Source of the DNA: an uncultured Rhodobacter sp.
Lineage (GTDB): Bacteria > Pseudomonadota > Alphaproteobacteria > Rhodobacterales > Rhodobacteraceae
DNA length: 53,233 bases
Direction of reading: 5' to 3'
Assembly: GCA_945952585.1 (NCBI GenBank)
Contig: CAMFII010000008.1
Location: 1 to 53,233, forward strand
Under the pieces are notes generated by a model, which was not told where the DNA came from, made no database searches, and worked only from the letters and a program-made list of their open reading frames with translations. Positions within the stretch are counted from its first letter, which is position 1. The number at the start of each line of letters is the position of its first letter. A program made the translations under genes and the position numbers. This document shows positions 7,707-16,506 of the stretch, one piece after another.

Positions 7707-8042
7707 GGCCGCACCCCTGCGGCAAGACCGCGGACGCGGCCGGAAACGGGAAAGCCTGCTCTCATCTTCGCCTCTTCTGGAGGCGGGGCAGACAACGACA
7801 TTCACCCCGGGCAAAGCCGGGACGGTCGCACATGCTCGTGGGCTCTTTGGCCCTGTCTGTCCTGCCTCGGGACGTGTTGTTTGATCCAGCCTAGTGGCAG
7901 TTACATGAGCTTTCCAAGACAACCCTTTGATCCCTATCGAAAGACCGTCGCAAGGTTGCAGCCGGGACACAGGAGGCCCTCCGGTTGCGCCGCGCGGAGC
8001 GACCGGCTATCGCTGCTGACATCCGCAAGAGAGGAGCGCGCG
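7707..8042. other. 336 bp intergenic region between the Hint gene and dapE
   Basis: No coding sequence is supported. The region is the divergent promoter area. It contains one notable site, TTGAT-CCCT-ATCGA (7927-7940), which matches the FNR/FnrL box TTGAT-N4-ATCAA at 9 of 10 positions, and a purine-rich ribosome site (GAGAGGAG) just ahead of dapE. Nothing else stands out. Confidence 0.5.
7927..7940 (+). promoter_or_regulatory. possible FNR/FnrL-like half-conserved box
   Basis: TTGAT, four bases, ATCGA: one mismatch to the symmetrical FNR/FnrL consensus. It lies about 103 bp upstream of dapE. A single near-match is expected by chance at some frequency, and a link of dapE to oxygen is not established, so this is weak. 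Confidence 0.2.
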
Positions 8043-9197
8043 ATGTCCGCCCATTCCCCCGTCGATCCGGTCGCCCTGACCGCCGATCTGGTCCGCTGCA
8101 ACTCGGTCACCCCGGCCGAGGGGGGCGCGCTGGTGCTGCTGGAACGGCTTCTGTCGGGGGCGGGGTTCGACTGCACGCGGGTCGATCGCGGCGGGATCGC
8201 CAACCTCTATGCCCGGTGGGGGCGCAAGGGCGCGAACCGCAGCTTCGGCTTCAACGGACATACCGATGTCGTTCCCGTGGGGGATGCCGCCGCCTGGACC
8301 CATGACCCCTTCGGGGCCAAGATCGTCGATGGCTGGCTCTACGGGCGCGGCGCGACCGACATGAAGTCGGGCGTCGCGGCCTTTGCGGCGGCAGCGGTGG
8401 ATTTCGTACGCGAAACCCCACCGGACGGCGCGGTGATCCTGGCCATCACCGGCGACGAGGAGGCCGATGCCGAGCATGGCACCGTCGCGCTGCTCGACTG
8501 GATGGCGGCGCAGGGCGAGGCGATGAGCGTCTGCCTTGTCGGCGAACCCACCTGCCCCGACACCTTCGGCCAGGCGATGAAGATCGGCCGGCGCGGCTCG
8601 CTGACCGCCTGGTTCACGGCGGAGGGCGTGCAGGGCCATTCGGCCTATCCGCACCGGGCGAAGAACCCGGTCACGGCGCTGGTGCGGCTGATGGACCGGC
8701 TGGCGAGCCACGAGCTTGACCGCGGCACCGATCATTTCGACGCCTCGACGCTGGCAATCACCACGATCGACACCGGCAACCCGGCGACGAACGTGATCCC
8801 CGCCGTGTCGCGCGGGACGGTGAACATCCGCTTCAACGACCGGCATACCGGTGCCTCACTGACCGACTGGCTGACCGCCGAAGCGGCGAAGGTGCAGGCT
8901 GAGACGGGGGTGAAGATCTCGGTCCGCGTCTCGATTTCAGGAGAAAGCTTCCTGACCCCGCCGGGGCCCCTGTCGTCGCTGGTCGGGAAAGCCGTAAAGG
9001 CCGAAACCGGGATCGAGCCGGAGATGTCGACCTCGGGCGGCACCTCGGACGCGCGCTTCGTCAAGGACCACTGCCCGGTGGTGGAGTTCGGGCTGGTCGG
9101 CAAGACCATGCACGCCGTGGACGAACGGGTTGAGGTCGAGCAGATCCGCCGGCTCAAGGCGGTCTACGGGCGGGTGTTGCGGGATTACTTCGCGTGA
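8043..9197 (+). CDS. dapE: succinyl-diaminopimelate desuccinylase
   Basis: 384 aa M20 zinc metallopeptidase; hydrolyses N-succinyl-LL-diaminopimelate in lysine/DAP biosynthesis. Metal and catalytic residues are visible: H73 and D75 in [13 protein letters not shown]106 in [10 protein letters not shown], catalytic E139 and ligand E140 in [10 protein letters not shown], and a C-terminal His in the segment [15 protein letters not shown]. The dimerisation domain lies at about 180-290. ATG 8043 has a strong GAGAGGAG site 5 nt away. The stop overlaps the start of the next GNAT gene by 4 nt (GTGA), so the two are translationally coupled. Length matches the family (about 380). Confidence 0.95.
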   Translation: MSAHSPVDPVALTADLVRCNSVTPAEGGALVLLERLLSGAGFDCTRVDRGGIANLYARWGRKGANRSFGFNGHTDVVPVGDAAAWTHDPFGAKIVDGWLYGRGATDMKSGVAAFAAAAVDFVRETPPDGAVILAITGDEEADAEHGTVALLDWMAAQGEAMSVCLVGEPTCPDTFGQAMKIGRRGSLTAWFTAEGVQGHSAYPHRAKNPVTALVRLMDRLASHELDRGTDHFDASTLAITTIDTGNPATNVIPAVSRGTVNIRFNDRHTGASLTDWLTAEAAKVQAETGVKISVRVSISGESFLTPPGPLSSLVGKAVKAETGIEPEMSTSGGTSDARFVKDHCPVVEFGLVGKTMHAVDERVEVEQIRRLKAVYGRVLRDYFA

Positions 9198-9616
9198 GCG
9201 TCGAGATCGCCGAAACCAACGATCTTGTCACCTGCCGCCGACTACGCCGGATCGTCTTCATCGACGAGCAGGGCGTGAGCGAGGCGGACGAGATCGATGA
9301 CAGGGATGGCGAGGCGATCCACCTGCTGGCGACCGACGGCGGTCGGCCGGTCGGCACCGCGCGGCTGCTGGTCGAGGGCGACACCGGCAAGATCGGCCGC
9401 GTCTGCGTGCTGCAAGAGGCGCGGGGAACGGGCCTCGGCGCGGCGCTGATCCGGGCGGGGGTAGAGCGGTTCCGGCAGGTTCCGGGCGTGGCCAAGGTCA
9501 AGCTCGGGGCGCAGGTCCATGCGCTCGGCTTCTACGAGAGGCTGGGCTTTGCCGCCTACGGCCCGGTCTATGACGATGCCGGGATCGACCACCGCGACAT
9601 GGTGCTGGTGCTTTAG
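9194..9616 (+). CDS. GNAT family N-acetyltransferase (ElaA-like)
   Basis: 140 aa, GTG start at 9194 inside the dapE stop (GTGA overlap). The N-terminus [19 protein letters not shown] and the block [19 protein letters not shown] give the acetyl-CoA pyrophosphate loop; [20 protein letters not shown] is the usual C-terminal motif B. This architecture matches ElaA-like or YjcF-like GNATs, whose substrates are mostly unknown. Coupling to dapE suggests co-expression with diaminopimelate synthesis but not necessarily a related reaction. It ends overlapping the convergent YcaQ gene by 4 nt. Confidence 0.85.
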   Translation: MSVEIAETNDLVTCRRLRRIVFIDEQGVSEADEIDDRDGEAIHLLATDGGRPVGTARLLVEGDTGKIGRVCVLQEARGTGLGAALIRAGVERFRQVPGVAKVKLGAQVHALGFYERLGFAAYGPVYDDAGIDHRDMVLVL

Positions 9617-10830
9617 TCGTCCAGCGTCTCGCGCCGCCAGCCGTCCAGGAACTCCACCCTCTCGCAACCGGCAAAGCGGGCCATGCGGTCAAGCTCGGCC
9701 TCAAGCCGGGCCATCCGCCCTGAACCGAAGCTGACGCCACGCTCGGGCCAGAGCGCGCGGACACGGAGCACGCCCTCATCGCGATGCGCCTTCATGTCGA
9801 TGCGCCCGACGATGCGGTCGCCTTCCAGAAGCGGGAAGACGTAATAGCCGTAGCGCCGCTTCGGCTCGGGGACGAAGACCTCGATGCGGTAGAAGAAGCC
9901 GAACAGCCGCTCGGCCCGGTTGCGGTCGCGCAGGGCCGGGTCGAAGGGGGAGAGGACCCTCAGGCGGCCTGGCGGGTCGGCCAACTCCGCCGCCTCGGCC
10001 AGCGTGCCGGGCCAGGCGAAGCTCTGGCGCAACGCCCCGTCGGCCCCTTCCACGGCAACAGGAACGATCCGGCCCTCGGCCAAAGCCGTGCGGCACCAGG
10101 CCTTTGCGTCTTCGGGGGTGGCGACGCACCAGTAGGCGGCAAGCTCGCCCGAGGTGGCGAAGCCCAGCCGGTCCAGCGCCGAGGAACAGGCCCAGTCAAC
10201 CGTCTGGTCATAGTCTGTCTCGACCGAAAGGATGTCGGGCGGGATCACCCGCTCGGTCAGGTCATAAACCTTGCGGAAGTTGTCGCGCCGCGCGATCGAC
10301 AGCCGGCCGGTGCGCCACAACCATTCGAGCGCCGCCTTGGACGGATGCCATTCCCACCATCCGCCCTTTGACCTTGCCTCGTCCTCGCCGACCTCTGCGG
10401 TTGTCACGGGGCCCGTCGCGGCGATCCGGTCGAGGATCTCGTCGAGCTTGGCTTCATGCGCGTCGCTGCCCAGCCAGTTGCGCCAGCTTTCCGCTCGCGT
10501 TTCCTCGTGCCGGCGGAAGCGGTGGCGCCAGTGGGGAAAGTGTTCGACCGGTACGATCGAGGCGTCATGCGTCCAGTGTTCGAAGAGTCGTCGGTCCCTT
10601 TCGAGCAGACGGTCGAGCGCGGGCGGGCGGTAGGCCGGGCGCCGGGCGGCAAGGATCATGTGATGCGCCCGCTCGACGGTCGCGATGCTGTCCACCTGCA
10701 CGAAGCCGATCCGGTGGATCAGCGCGCAAAGATCGTCGCCCTTGCCCGGCCCGACCGGCGGTTCGCCAAGGGCGTGGCGGTGCAGGAAGAGGCGACGGGC
10801 GGCGGAATTGGACAGGATGGGCGGGGTCAT
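9613..10830 (-). CDS. YcaQ/AlkX family winged-helix DNA glycosylase
   Basis: 405 aa, COG3214 family. The members unhook interstrand DNA crosslinks and remove bulky alkylated bases. The tandem winged-helix N-terminal region carries Q45-V-D47 in IGFVQVDSIATVERAH, matching the Q-hydrophobic-D catalytic motif of the YcaQ/AlkX branch. Further family blocks are LFEHWTHDASIVPVEHFP, WEWHPSKAALEWLWRTG and the C-terminal LSPFDPALRDRNRAERLFGF. ATG 10830 begins MTPPILSNSAARRL. It is convergent with the GNAT gene, overlapping by 4 nt, and is probably monocistronic. Biological role: repair of nitrogen-mustard type or similar DNA damage, inferred from the E. coli homologue. Confidence 0.88.
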   Translation of the reverse strand: MTPPILSNSAARRLFLHRHALGEPPVGPGKGDDLCALIHRIGFVQVDSIATVERAHHMILAARRPAYRPPALDRLLERDRRLFEHWTHDASIVPVEHFPHWRHRFRRHEETRAESWRNWLGSDAHEAKLDEILDRIAATGPVTTAEVGEDEARSKGGWWEWHPSKAALEWLWRTGRLSIARRDNFRKVYDLTERVIPPDILSVETDYDQTVDWACSSALDRLGFATSGELAAYWCVATPEDAKAWCRTALAEGRIVPVAVEGADGALRQSFAWPGTLAEAAELADPPGRLRVLSPFDPALRDRNRAERLFGFFYRIEVFVPEPKRRYGYYVFPLLEGDRIVGRIDMKAHRDEGVLRVRALWPERGVSFGSGRMARLEAELDRMARFAGCERVEFLDGWRRETLDD

Positions 10831-10960
10831 GGTGCCAGCTTTAGCAGGTCGCCCAACCGGATCAAAGCGTGAACATCGGCCTCAGCGAAAAACGGACCGG
10901 CAGCAGCATCAACGACGTGATGTGACAACAAATGCCGGGAAAGCCGGGGGTTTTGTCGCT

Positions 10961-10979
10961 GGTGCAGTTGAACTGCACC
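10961..10979. repeat. 19-bp near-perfect palindrome upstream of the antiporter gene
   Basis: GGTGCAGTT and AACTGCACC flank a single central G. It lies 113 bp upstream of the proposed antiporter start in the divergent interval. It could be an operator for a dimeric regulator or a transcript hairpin. No second copy was found in the window. Confidence 0.5.
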
Positions 10980-11091
10980 GCCATCGTGCCCAAGCTTCAA
11001 GGATCATCCCGGAACAGCCTGATCCCGGAGGGTGGACCGCATCCACGTGGTGCCGCCCGGGTCCAGGTCCATGCCGCTCACAGGAGACTCC

Positions 11092-12345
11092 GTGCACCAC
11101 GAGACATACCTCATCACGACCATCGCCGTCGGCCTTGCGCTGGCCTGCATCCTGGGCGTCGTGGCGCATCGTCTGCGCCTGCCGCTGATCGCGGGCTATC
11201 TGGCGGCGGGTGTCGTGATCGGCCCCTTCACGCCCGGCTACGTCGCGGATCAGGAGATCGCCTCGCAACTGGCCGAGATGGGGGTGATCCTGCTGATGTT
11301 CGGGGTGGGGCTGCATTTCTCGATGAAGGACCTGTTGGCGGTCCGGCGCATCGCCATCCCCGGCGCGATCGGGCAGATCGCGGTCGCGACGGCCTTTGGC
11401 GCGGCCCTGGGCGTTGCACTTGGCTGGGGGATCGGGGCGGGGCTGATCTTTGGCCTGTCGCTGTCGGTCGCCTCAACCGTCGTCCTGCTGCGCGCCCTGC
11501 AGGACCGCGATCTGGTGGCCTCAGAGCAGGGCAAGATCGCCGTTGGATGGCTGATCGTCGAGGATCTGGTGATGGTCGTCGCGCTGGTGATGATCCCGCC
11601 CCTGGCCGGGCTCCTGGGCGGGCAAAGCCAGCCGGTGGATGCGAGCACCGCCGAGGTGGCGCGCCTGGGCCTTGGGACCGTGGGTGCGACGCTGCTGCTG
11701 ACGGCGGTCAAGGTGACGGCCTTTGTCGCGGTGATGCTGATCGGCGGCGCGCGGGTGGTGCCGTGGCTCCTTCACTACACCGCCCATACCGGCCAGAGGG
11801 AGCTTTTCCGGCTGTCGGTCCTGTCGATTGCGCTTGGCGTGGCCTTCGCCGCCTCGGCCATCTTCGGGGTGTCCTTCGCCCTAGGCGCCTTCTTCGCCGG
11901 GATGGTGATGTCGCGGTCGACCCTGTCTGCGCAGGCGATGAAGGACACCCTGCCCTTCCGCGACGCCTTCGCGGTGCTGTTCTTCGTCTCGGTCGGGATG
12001 CTGTTCAACCCGAGCGCCCTGATCGAGGCGCCAGTCGCGCTGGCGGTCACGGTGTTGGTCATCATCGCGGTCAAGTCGGTCGCTGCCTACGGCATCGTCC
12101 GCGCCTTCGGCTATGACAAGGAGGTGGGCCTGACCATCGCCGCGAGCCTCGCCCAGATCGGCGAGTTCTCGTTCATCCTGATCGTGATGGCCGAGGGGCT
12201 GGACATCGTGCCGCCCGAGGCGCGCGACCTTGTCGTCGCGGGCGCGCTGGCGTCGATCCTGTTCAACCCGGTGCTGTTCGGCGCCCTCGACCGACGCAGG
12301 AGCCGCAAGCAGGCAGCGGCACCGGCCGAGACTGCGAGTGGTTAG
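11092..12345 (+). CDS. Kef-type CPA2 monovalent cation:proton antiporter
   Basis: 417 aa inner-membrane protein, about 12 hydrophobic segments. CPA2 signatures: [19 protein letters not shown] in the first helices, [29 protein letters not shown], and [12 protein letters not shown], where the ED pair corresponds to the ion-binding site in helix 6. It lacks the cytosolic TrkA-N/RCK domain of KefB/KefC, ending soon after the last helix in a short basic tail. I placed the start at GTG 11092 with AGGAG 5 nt upstream; in-frame ATG 11071 and GTG 11032 are alternatives without good sites. Expected role: K+ or Na+ efflux in exchange for H+. The stop overlaps the convergent rlmN by 4 nt. Confidence 0.88.
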   Translation: MHHETYLITTIAVGLALACILGVVAHRLRLPLIAGYLAAGVVIGPFTPGYVADQEIASQLAEMGVILLMFGVGLHFSMKDLLAVRRIAIPGAIGQIAVATAFGAALGVALGWGIGAGLIFGLSLSVASTVVLLRALQDRDLVASEQGKIAVGWLIVEDLVMVVALVMIPPLAGLLGGQSQPVDASTAEVARLGLGTVGATLLLTAVKVTAFVAVMLIGGARVVPWLLHYTAHTGQRELFRLSVLSIALGVAFAASAIFGVSFALGAFFAGMVMSRSTLSAQAMKDTLPFRDAFAVLFFVSVGMLFNPSALIEAPVALAVTVLVIIAVKSVAAYGIVRAFGYDKEVGLTIAASLAQIGEFSFILIVMAEGLDIVPPEARDLVVAGALASILFNPVLFGALDRRRSRKQAAAPAETASG

Positions 12346-13523
12346 AGACCGGCTTCGGCCGCGATTTCGGCGCGGCTCTTGCGGGCGCGTTCGGTGGCCG
12401 ATTTGAGCTGACCGCAGGCCGCCATGATGTCCTCGCCGCGCGGGGTGCGGATCGGGCTGGCGTAACCGGCCTTGTAGACGATGTCGGCGAAGGCCTCGAT
12501 CCGTTCCCAGTCCGAGCGTTCATAGGGCGCGCCGGGCCATTCGTTGAAGGGGATCAGGTTGATCTTGGCCGGGATGCCGGCAATCAGTTTCACCAGCCGC
12601 CTGGCATCGGCGTCGCTGTCGTTCACGCCCTTGAGCATGACATATTCGAACGTGATCCGCTCGGAGTTCGACAGGCGGGGATATTCGCGTAGCGCGTTCA
12701 GCAGCGTCTCGATGTTCCAGCGCTTGTTGATCGGCACGAGGCGGTCACGCACCTCGTCGGTCGTGGCGTGGAAGCTGACGGCCAGCAGACAGCCGATCTC
12801 TTCCGCCGCCCGCGCGATCTCGGGGACGACGCCGCTGGTCGAGAGCGTGATCCGGCGGCGCGACAACGTCAGCCCCTCGCCATCCATCACCACCTTCATC
12901 GCGTCGCGGACGTTGTCGAAATTGTACAGTGGCTCGCCCATTCCCATGAGCACGACGTTCGACACAAGCCGCGTCTCGTCCTTCGGCTCGCCCGGCACCG
13001 GCCATTCGCCCAGATCGTCGCGCGCCAGCATGACCTGGCCGACGATCTCTCCAGCGGTCAAGTTGCGCACGAGCTTCTGCGTACCGGTATGGCAGAAGGA
13101 GCAGGTCAGCGTGCAGCCCACCTGCGACGAGATGCAGAGCGTCCCGCGGTTCTCTTCGGGGATGTAGACCGTCTCGACCTCGTGCCCGCCGGCGATGCGG
13201 ACGAGGTACTTGCGCGTGCCGTCGGCGCTGATCTGGCGGCTGACGACCTCGGGCACCTCGATGGTGAAATGCTCGGCCAGAAGGGCGCGGTAATCCTTGG
13301 CAAGGTTGGTCATCGCGGCGAAGTCGCGCAGGCCGAAATGGTAGATCCACTGCCAAATCTGCCCGACCCGCATCTTCGCCTGCTTCTCGGGCGTTCCGGC
13401 GGCGATCAGCGCGTCGCGCAACTGGTCCCGCGTCAGGCCGACAAGATTCGTACGGCCGCCTTCGGGCAGCTTGCGCGGGATGGTGATCACGTCCTGGGTG
13501 ATTGGCGCGGTGGCGTCGGTCAT
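12342..13523 (-). CDS. rlmN: 23S rRNA (adenine(2503)-C(2))-methyltransferase, dual-specificity RlmN
   Basis: 393 aa radical-SAM enzyme; methylates C2 of A2503 in 23S rRNA and A37 in some tRNAs. The iron-sulfur cluster motif is C137-x3-C141-x2-C144 ([11 protein letters not shown]). The methyl-carrying catalytic Cys near the C-terminus is C370 (ACGQLKS), and SAM-binding segments include [18 protein letters not shown] 13523 begins [11 protein letters not shown]; an upstream in-frame ATG at 13544 is less likely. It reads convergently with the antiporter gene. Length agrees with alphaproteobacterial RlmN (about 390). Confidence 0.95.
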   Translation of the reverse strand: MTDATAPITQDVITIPRKLPEGGRTNLVGLTRDQLRDALIAAGTPEKQAKMRVGQIWQWIYHFGLRDFAAMTNLAKDYRALLAEHFTIEVPEVVSRQISADGTRKYLVRIAGGHEVETVYIPEENRGTLCISSQVGCTLTCSFCHTGTQKLVRNLTAGEIVGQVMLARDDLGEWPVPGEPKDETRLVSNVVLMGMGEPLYNFDNVRDAMKVVMDGEGLTLSRRRITLSTSGVVPEIARAAEEIGCLLAVSFHATTDEVRDRLVPINKRWNIETLLNALREYPRLSNSERITFEYVMLKGVNDSDADARRLVKLIAGIPAKINLIPFNEWPGAPYERSDWERIEAFADIVYKAGYASPIRTPRGEDIMAACGQLKSATERARKSRAEIAAEAGL

Positions 13524-13596
13524 GGGTAGCCTCGGGCGAAACAAGCGCCTGATATAGGGGATTTCGTCAGAAAACGGAACGGCCGGGAAAAAGAAA

Positions 13597-13618
13597 GCCC
13601 CGCCAGCACGGGCGGGGC
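13597..13618 (-). terminator. rho-independent terminator of the IalB-family gene
   Basis: GCCCCGCC (13597-13604) pairs with GGCGGGGC (13611-13618) over a 6-nt loop. On the minus strand the hairpin is followed by CTTTCTTTTT, the expected T-rich tract. It lies 24 bp past the stop of the gene ending at 13642. Confidence 0.85.
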
Positions 13619-13641
13619 ATCGTCAGGGTCGGTCTGCTGCC

Positions 13642-14187
13642 TTACTTGCAGCGCGACTCAGCTTCCTGCATCGCAGCGGTGAACCCGAGGAGCGAGAAGG
13701 TGTCCTTCGTCTGGGTGCCGCGTGCCGACCGCGCGCTCAGCGTCGCCGACTCGCCCGCCTTGAGCGCAGCCAGGACCGAGGCATCATCCGCGGAATTCTG
13801 CGGCCAGGCCCACTCGCCATCGACGAACAACTCGAAGCTCTTGTCGCCGACCTTCAGGTTCACGGTCGAGTCCGGCGCAAAGGGATAGCCGCCGGTGAAG
13901 GACACTTCGCCAGCAGCACCGGTGCCCGGGCGGAAGGTCACGAACAGGCGAATGTCGCCACGCCGCACCGAAGCAGGCTTGCCGTCCTTGGTGTTGACGC
14001 TTTCCTTGGGGCTCGAAACGCCCCAGCATTCTTTCGGGTTATCCTCGGCGAAGATGGCCCAGTCGGTCTTGGTCGCAACGCGGTTGGTCGATTCCTGCGC
14101 CAAGGCCGGCAGCGCGGCGCTGCCCGCCGTCACGGCAAGAACGGTTGCCCGAAGGATTCCCGCGAACCCAGTTGCCCGAGATGTCAT
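13642..14187 (-). CDS. IalB-family periplasmic protein
   Basis: 181 aa, invasion-associated locus B family. The N-terminal signal peptide (ILRATVLAVTAGSAALPALAQ) is cleaved near residue 31. The mature domain has the family order: DWAIFAEDNPKECWG, a strand RGDIRLFVTFRP, GEVSFTGGYPF, VGDKSFELFVDGEWAWP and the C-terminal SLLGFTAAMQEAESRCK, with two Cys likely paired in the periplasm. The start is ATG 14187; the upstream open frame to 14709 has no family similarity. Bartonella IalB assists erythrocyte invasion, but free-living members are of unknown periplasmic function. It is transcribed alone with its own terminator. Confidence 0.82.
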   Translation of the reverse strand: MTSRATGFAGILRATVLAVTAGSAALPALAQESTNRVATKTDWAIFAEDNPKECWGVSSPKESVNTKDGKPASVRRGDIRLFVTFRPGTGAAGEVSFTGGYPFAPDSTVNLKVGDKSFELFVDGEWAWPQNSADDASVLAALKAGESATLSARSARGTQTKDTFSLLGFTAAMQEAESRCK

Positions 14188-14372
14188 GTCGTTACAGCCT
14201 CCAAGCTGCGCTTTGCCCCTGGCCCGCCGGCCCTTGACTGCCTCTGCCGGCAGCTTTTCCTGTGGCGCGGACCATTTCAACTCGATATCCCTCCCATAAC
14301 GCAAAAACCGCAGGCCGCGAAAGCCCTTTGGGCGCATTTTCGCGCATGGTTGACAAGGAACAGGTGCCGAAG

Positions 14373-15380
14373 ATGGCTGGCGCAGAAGGATCACAACCCC
14401 TCGTCGAACTCTGGCGCGGAGGTTTGCTGGAAAGTGTCCATTCGGGGCATGCGGTGATCTGCGACGACACCGGCGAGATCGTCGAGGCCTGGGGCGATGC
14501 GGAGGCGGTGATCTTCCCGCGCTCCTCCTGCAAGATGCTTCAGGCGCTACCCTTGATCGAAAGTGGCGCGGCCGCCGCCGCCGGGCTGACCGATGCCCAG
14601 CTTGCGCTCTCCTGTGCCAGCCACCAGGGCGCGACGCTCCACACCCATGCCGTCGGCCGCTGGCTGGCAGATCTTGGCCTGCGCGAGGCTGACCTGCGCT
14701 GCGGCGCACACGAGCCGTTCGACCGGACCGAGCGCGACCGCCTGATCCGCGCCTACGAGCCGCCCTGCCAGCTGCACAACAACTGCTCGGGCAAGCATGC
14801 GGGCTTCCTGACCTGGGTTAAGCACGCCAAGGCCGGCCCGGAATATGTCGAGCATGACCACCCGCTGCAGCGCGCGGTGAAGGCCGCCTTCGAGGAGGTC
14901 ACCGGCGAGACCTCGCCTGGATGGGGCGTCGACGGTTGCTCGGCGCCGAACTTTGCCACCACGGTGCACGGCCTCGCCCGGGCGATGGCGCGCTTTGCGG
15001 CCGCCTCAGAGAGTGGCGACAGCCGGCAGAAGGCGATGCACCGCCTGACCCGTGCGATGGCCGCCCATCCGATGCTGGTAGCAGGCCAAGGTCGAGCCTG
15101 CACCGAACTCATGGAAGCGATGGGTGGTCGCGTTGCGATAAAGACGGGTGCAGAGGGAGTCTTCGTCGCGATCGTGCCCGAAAAGAAGATCGGCATCGCC
15201 CTGAAGGCCTGCGACGGCGCCTCCCGCGCCTCGGAAGCCGCGATCGCGGCCCTGTTGGTGAAGATCGGAGTGCTCGACCCGGCTCATCCGGCGGCCCGCA
15301 AGCGGATGACGCCGCATCTCATCAACTGGCGCGGCGTCGACACCGGCGAAACGCGGCTGGCGCCGGGCTTTGCGTCCTAG
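14373..15380 (+). CDS. Rhizobium-type (class 3) L-asparaginase
   Basis: 335 aa, Asparaginase_II family (ReAII-like), unrelated to E. coli AnsA/AnsB. Family blocks: AVIFPRSSCKMLQALP (the Ser-Ser-x-Lys nucleophile region), LSCASHQGA, PCQLHNNCSGKHAGFL with the zinc/substrate Cys and His, VDGCSAPNFAT and AIKTGAEGVFVA. It hydrolyses L-asparagine to aspartate and ammonia in the cytosol. ATG 14373 (MAGAEGSQPLVELWRGG) fits the family N-terminus; in-frame ATG 14346 would add 9 residues. It is divergent from the IalB-family gene and convergent with serB, with a repeat element at its 3' side. Confidence 0.9.
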   Translation: MAGAEGSQPLVELWRGGLLESVHSGHAVICDDTGEIVEAWGDAEAVIFPRSSCKMLQALPLIESGAAAAAGLTDAQLALSCASHQGATLHTHAVGRWLADLGLREADLRCGAHEPFDRTERDRLIRAYEPPCQLHNNCSGKHAGFLTWVKHAKAGPEYVEHDHPLQRAVKAAFEEVTGETSPGWGVDGCSAPNFATTVHGLARAMARFAAASESGDSRQKAMHRLTRAMAAHPMLVAGQGRACTELMEAMGGRVAIKTGAEGVFVAIVPEKKIGIALKACDGASRASEAAIAALLVKIGVLDPAHPAARKRMTPHLINWRGVDTGETRLAPGFAS

Positions 15381-15426
15381 GTGCCGCGGCGAAGGCGAAC
15401 CCCCGCTTTGCCTGTCTCGTTTGTCC

Positions 15427-15464
15427 GAATATCCCACGGGAGTGCGGGGGTGTGAAACTCCCGC
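15427..15464 (+). repeat. diverged copy of a dispersed intergenic repeat with hairpin
   Basis: The segment begins GAATATCCC, ACGGGAGTGCGGGGG and resembles the core found at 40960-40977 and, inverted, at 47380-47399. Here CGGGAGT (15437-15443) can pair with ACTCCCG (15457-15463). It fills the gap between convergent asparaginase and serB genes and may act as a bidirectional terminator. Confidence 0.55.
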
Positions 15465-15479
15465 TTCCGCCCTCTGCCG

Positions 15480-16352
15480 TCAGGCGAAGTCGTCCGCCGA
15501 ATAGCCCTGCAGGAACAGGAGCGCCGTCAGGTCGCCGTGGTTGATCCGCAAGCTGCATTGCTCGGCCACCACCGGCTTGGCGTGCAGCGCGACACCCATC
15601 CCGGCCCGCGTGAGCATCCCGAGATCGTTCGCCCCGTCGCCGACAGCGATCACCTCGTCCACGCCGATCTCCAGCCGGGCCGAGATTTCCTCCAGCGCCT
15701 GCACCTTCGCCGCCTTGCCGAGGATCGGCTCGGCGACATGCCCGGTCAGCACGCCATCCGACGCCAGGAGCCTGTTCGCGCGGTTCTCGTCGAAGCCGAG
15801 CCGCGCCGCGACCGGGCCGGTGAAGGCGGTGAACCCGCCCGAGACCAGCGCGGCCCGGGCACCGTTGGCCTTCATCGTCGCGACCAGCGTCCGCCCGCCC
15901 GGCATGTCGGTGATGCGCGTCGCCAGCACCTTGCCGATCACCGCCTCGGGCAGCCCCTTCAGCAGGCCCACCCGTTCGCGCAGCGCGCCCTCGAAATCCA
16001 GCTCGCCGTTCATCGCCCGCTTGGTGATCGCCGCAACCCGTTCGCCCACGCCTGCCTCGGCGGCCAGTTCGTCGATGCATTCCTGCCGGATCATCGTCGA
16101 ATCCATGTCGGCGAGGAGCAGGCGCTTCCGCCTTCCTTCGTCTGGAACCAACGCCAGGTCCACGCCCAGCCCCTGCAGATCCGCCCAGACCTGCCAGAGA
16201 TTCGCAGGCTCCTCCGCCACGCGGAACTCGGCCGCGACTCCGGGCATCAGCCAGGCCGCATCGCCACCGCCCCAGGCGTTGCGCAGGCCTTCGACCGTCG
16301 CGCGGTCAAGGCCGGGTCGGTCGGGAGAGGTCAGAAGAACGGCAACGGGCAT
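15480..16352 (-). CDS. serB: phosphoserine phosphatase
   Basis: 290 aa HAD-superfamily phosphatase, final step of serine biosynthesis. HAD motif I is D82-M-D84-S-T ([11 protein letters not shown]), motif II is [10 protein letters not shown], and motif IV is [12 protein letters not shown] short ACT-like N-terminal region (residues 1-75, [15 protein letters not shown]) precedes the catalytic domain. ATG 16352 begins [10 protein letters not shown]; a longer open frame upstream would run into the serC leader and lacks similarity. It is divergent from serC, so all three serine genes (serB, serC, serA) lie together. Confidence 0.94.
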   Translation of the reverse strand: MPVAVLLTSPDRPGLDRATVEGLRNAWGGGDAAWLMPGVAAEFRVAEEPANLWQVWADLQGLGVDLALVPDEGRRKRLLLADMDSTMIRQECIDELAAEAGVGERVAAITKRAMNGELDFEGALRERVGLLKGLPEAVIGKVLATRITDMPGGRTLVATMKANGARAALVSGGFTAFTGPVAARLGFDENRANRLLASDGVLTGHVAEPILGKAAKVQALEEISARLEIGVDEVIAVGDGANDLGMLTRAGMGVALHAKPVVAEQCSLRINHGDLTALLFLQGYSADDFA

Positions 16353-16448
16353 GGGCGAAGTTTCCGATAGTGGAATGAGGTGTCGGTTTTTCAGCGACAA
16401 GCGGCGCATTACGACGATTTTCCGGCTTGTGCCAGTGCCACGGCCCCC

Positions 16449-16506
16449 GTATTTCCGGCGGCGGGACACCCCTCCCCAACGGGGGGCATATATCTGGAAG
16501 GATACC
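16449..16506 (+). ncRNA. serC leader RNA (structured 5' UTR)
   Basis: GTAT-TTCC (16449-16456) can pair with GGAA (16496-16499) and ATAC (16502-16505) across a two-base bulge, enclosing an inner hairpin CTCCCC/GGGGGG (16472-16477 with 16481-16486, AAC loop). The outer stem covers GGAAGGA, the ribosome site of serC, one base before its ATG. A serC RNA motif upstream of serC in Alphaproteobacteria is described in the comparative-genomics literature and this position and shape fit it. The ligand or protein that would control it is unknown; SD occlusion is an inference from the pairing. Confidence 0.75.

Noticed and set aside
6900-8042. In-frame extension of dapE by 381 codons
   Set aside because: The added part lies antisense to the Hint gene and the family N-terminus begins exactly at ATG 8043 behind a strong ribosome site.
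14188-14709. Long N-terminal extension of the IalB-family protein
   Set aside because: The signal peptide starts at ATG 14187 and the extension is antisense to the asparaginase gene.
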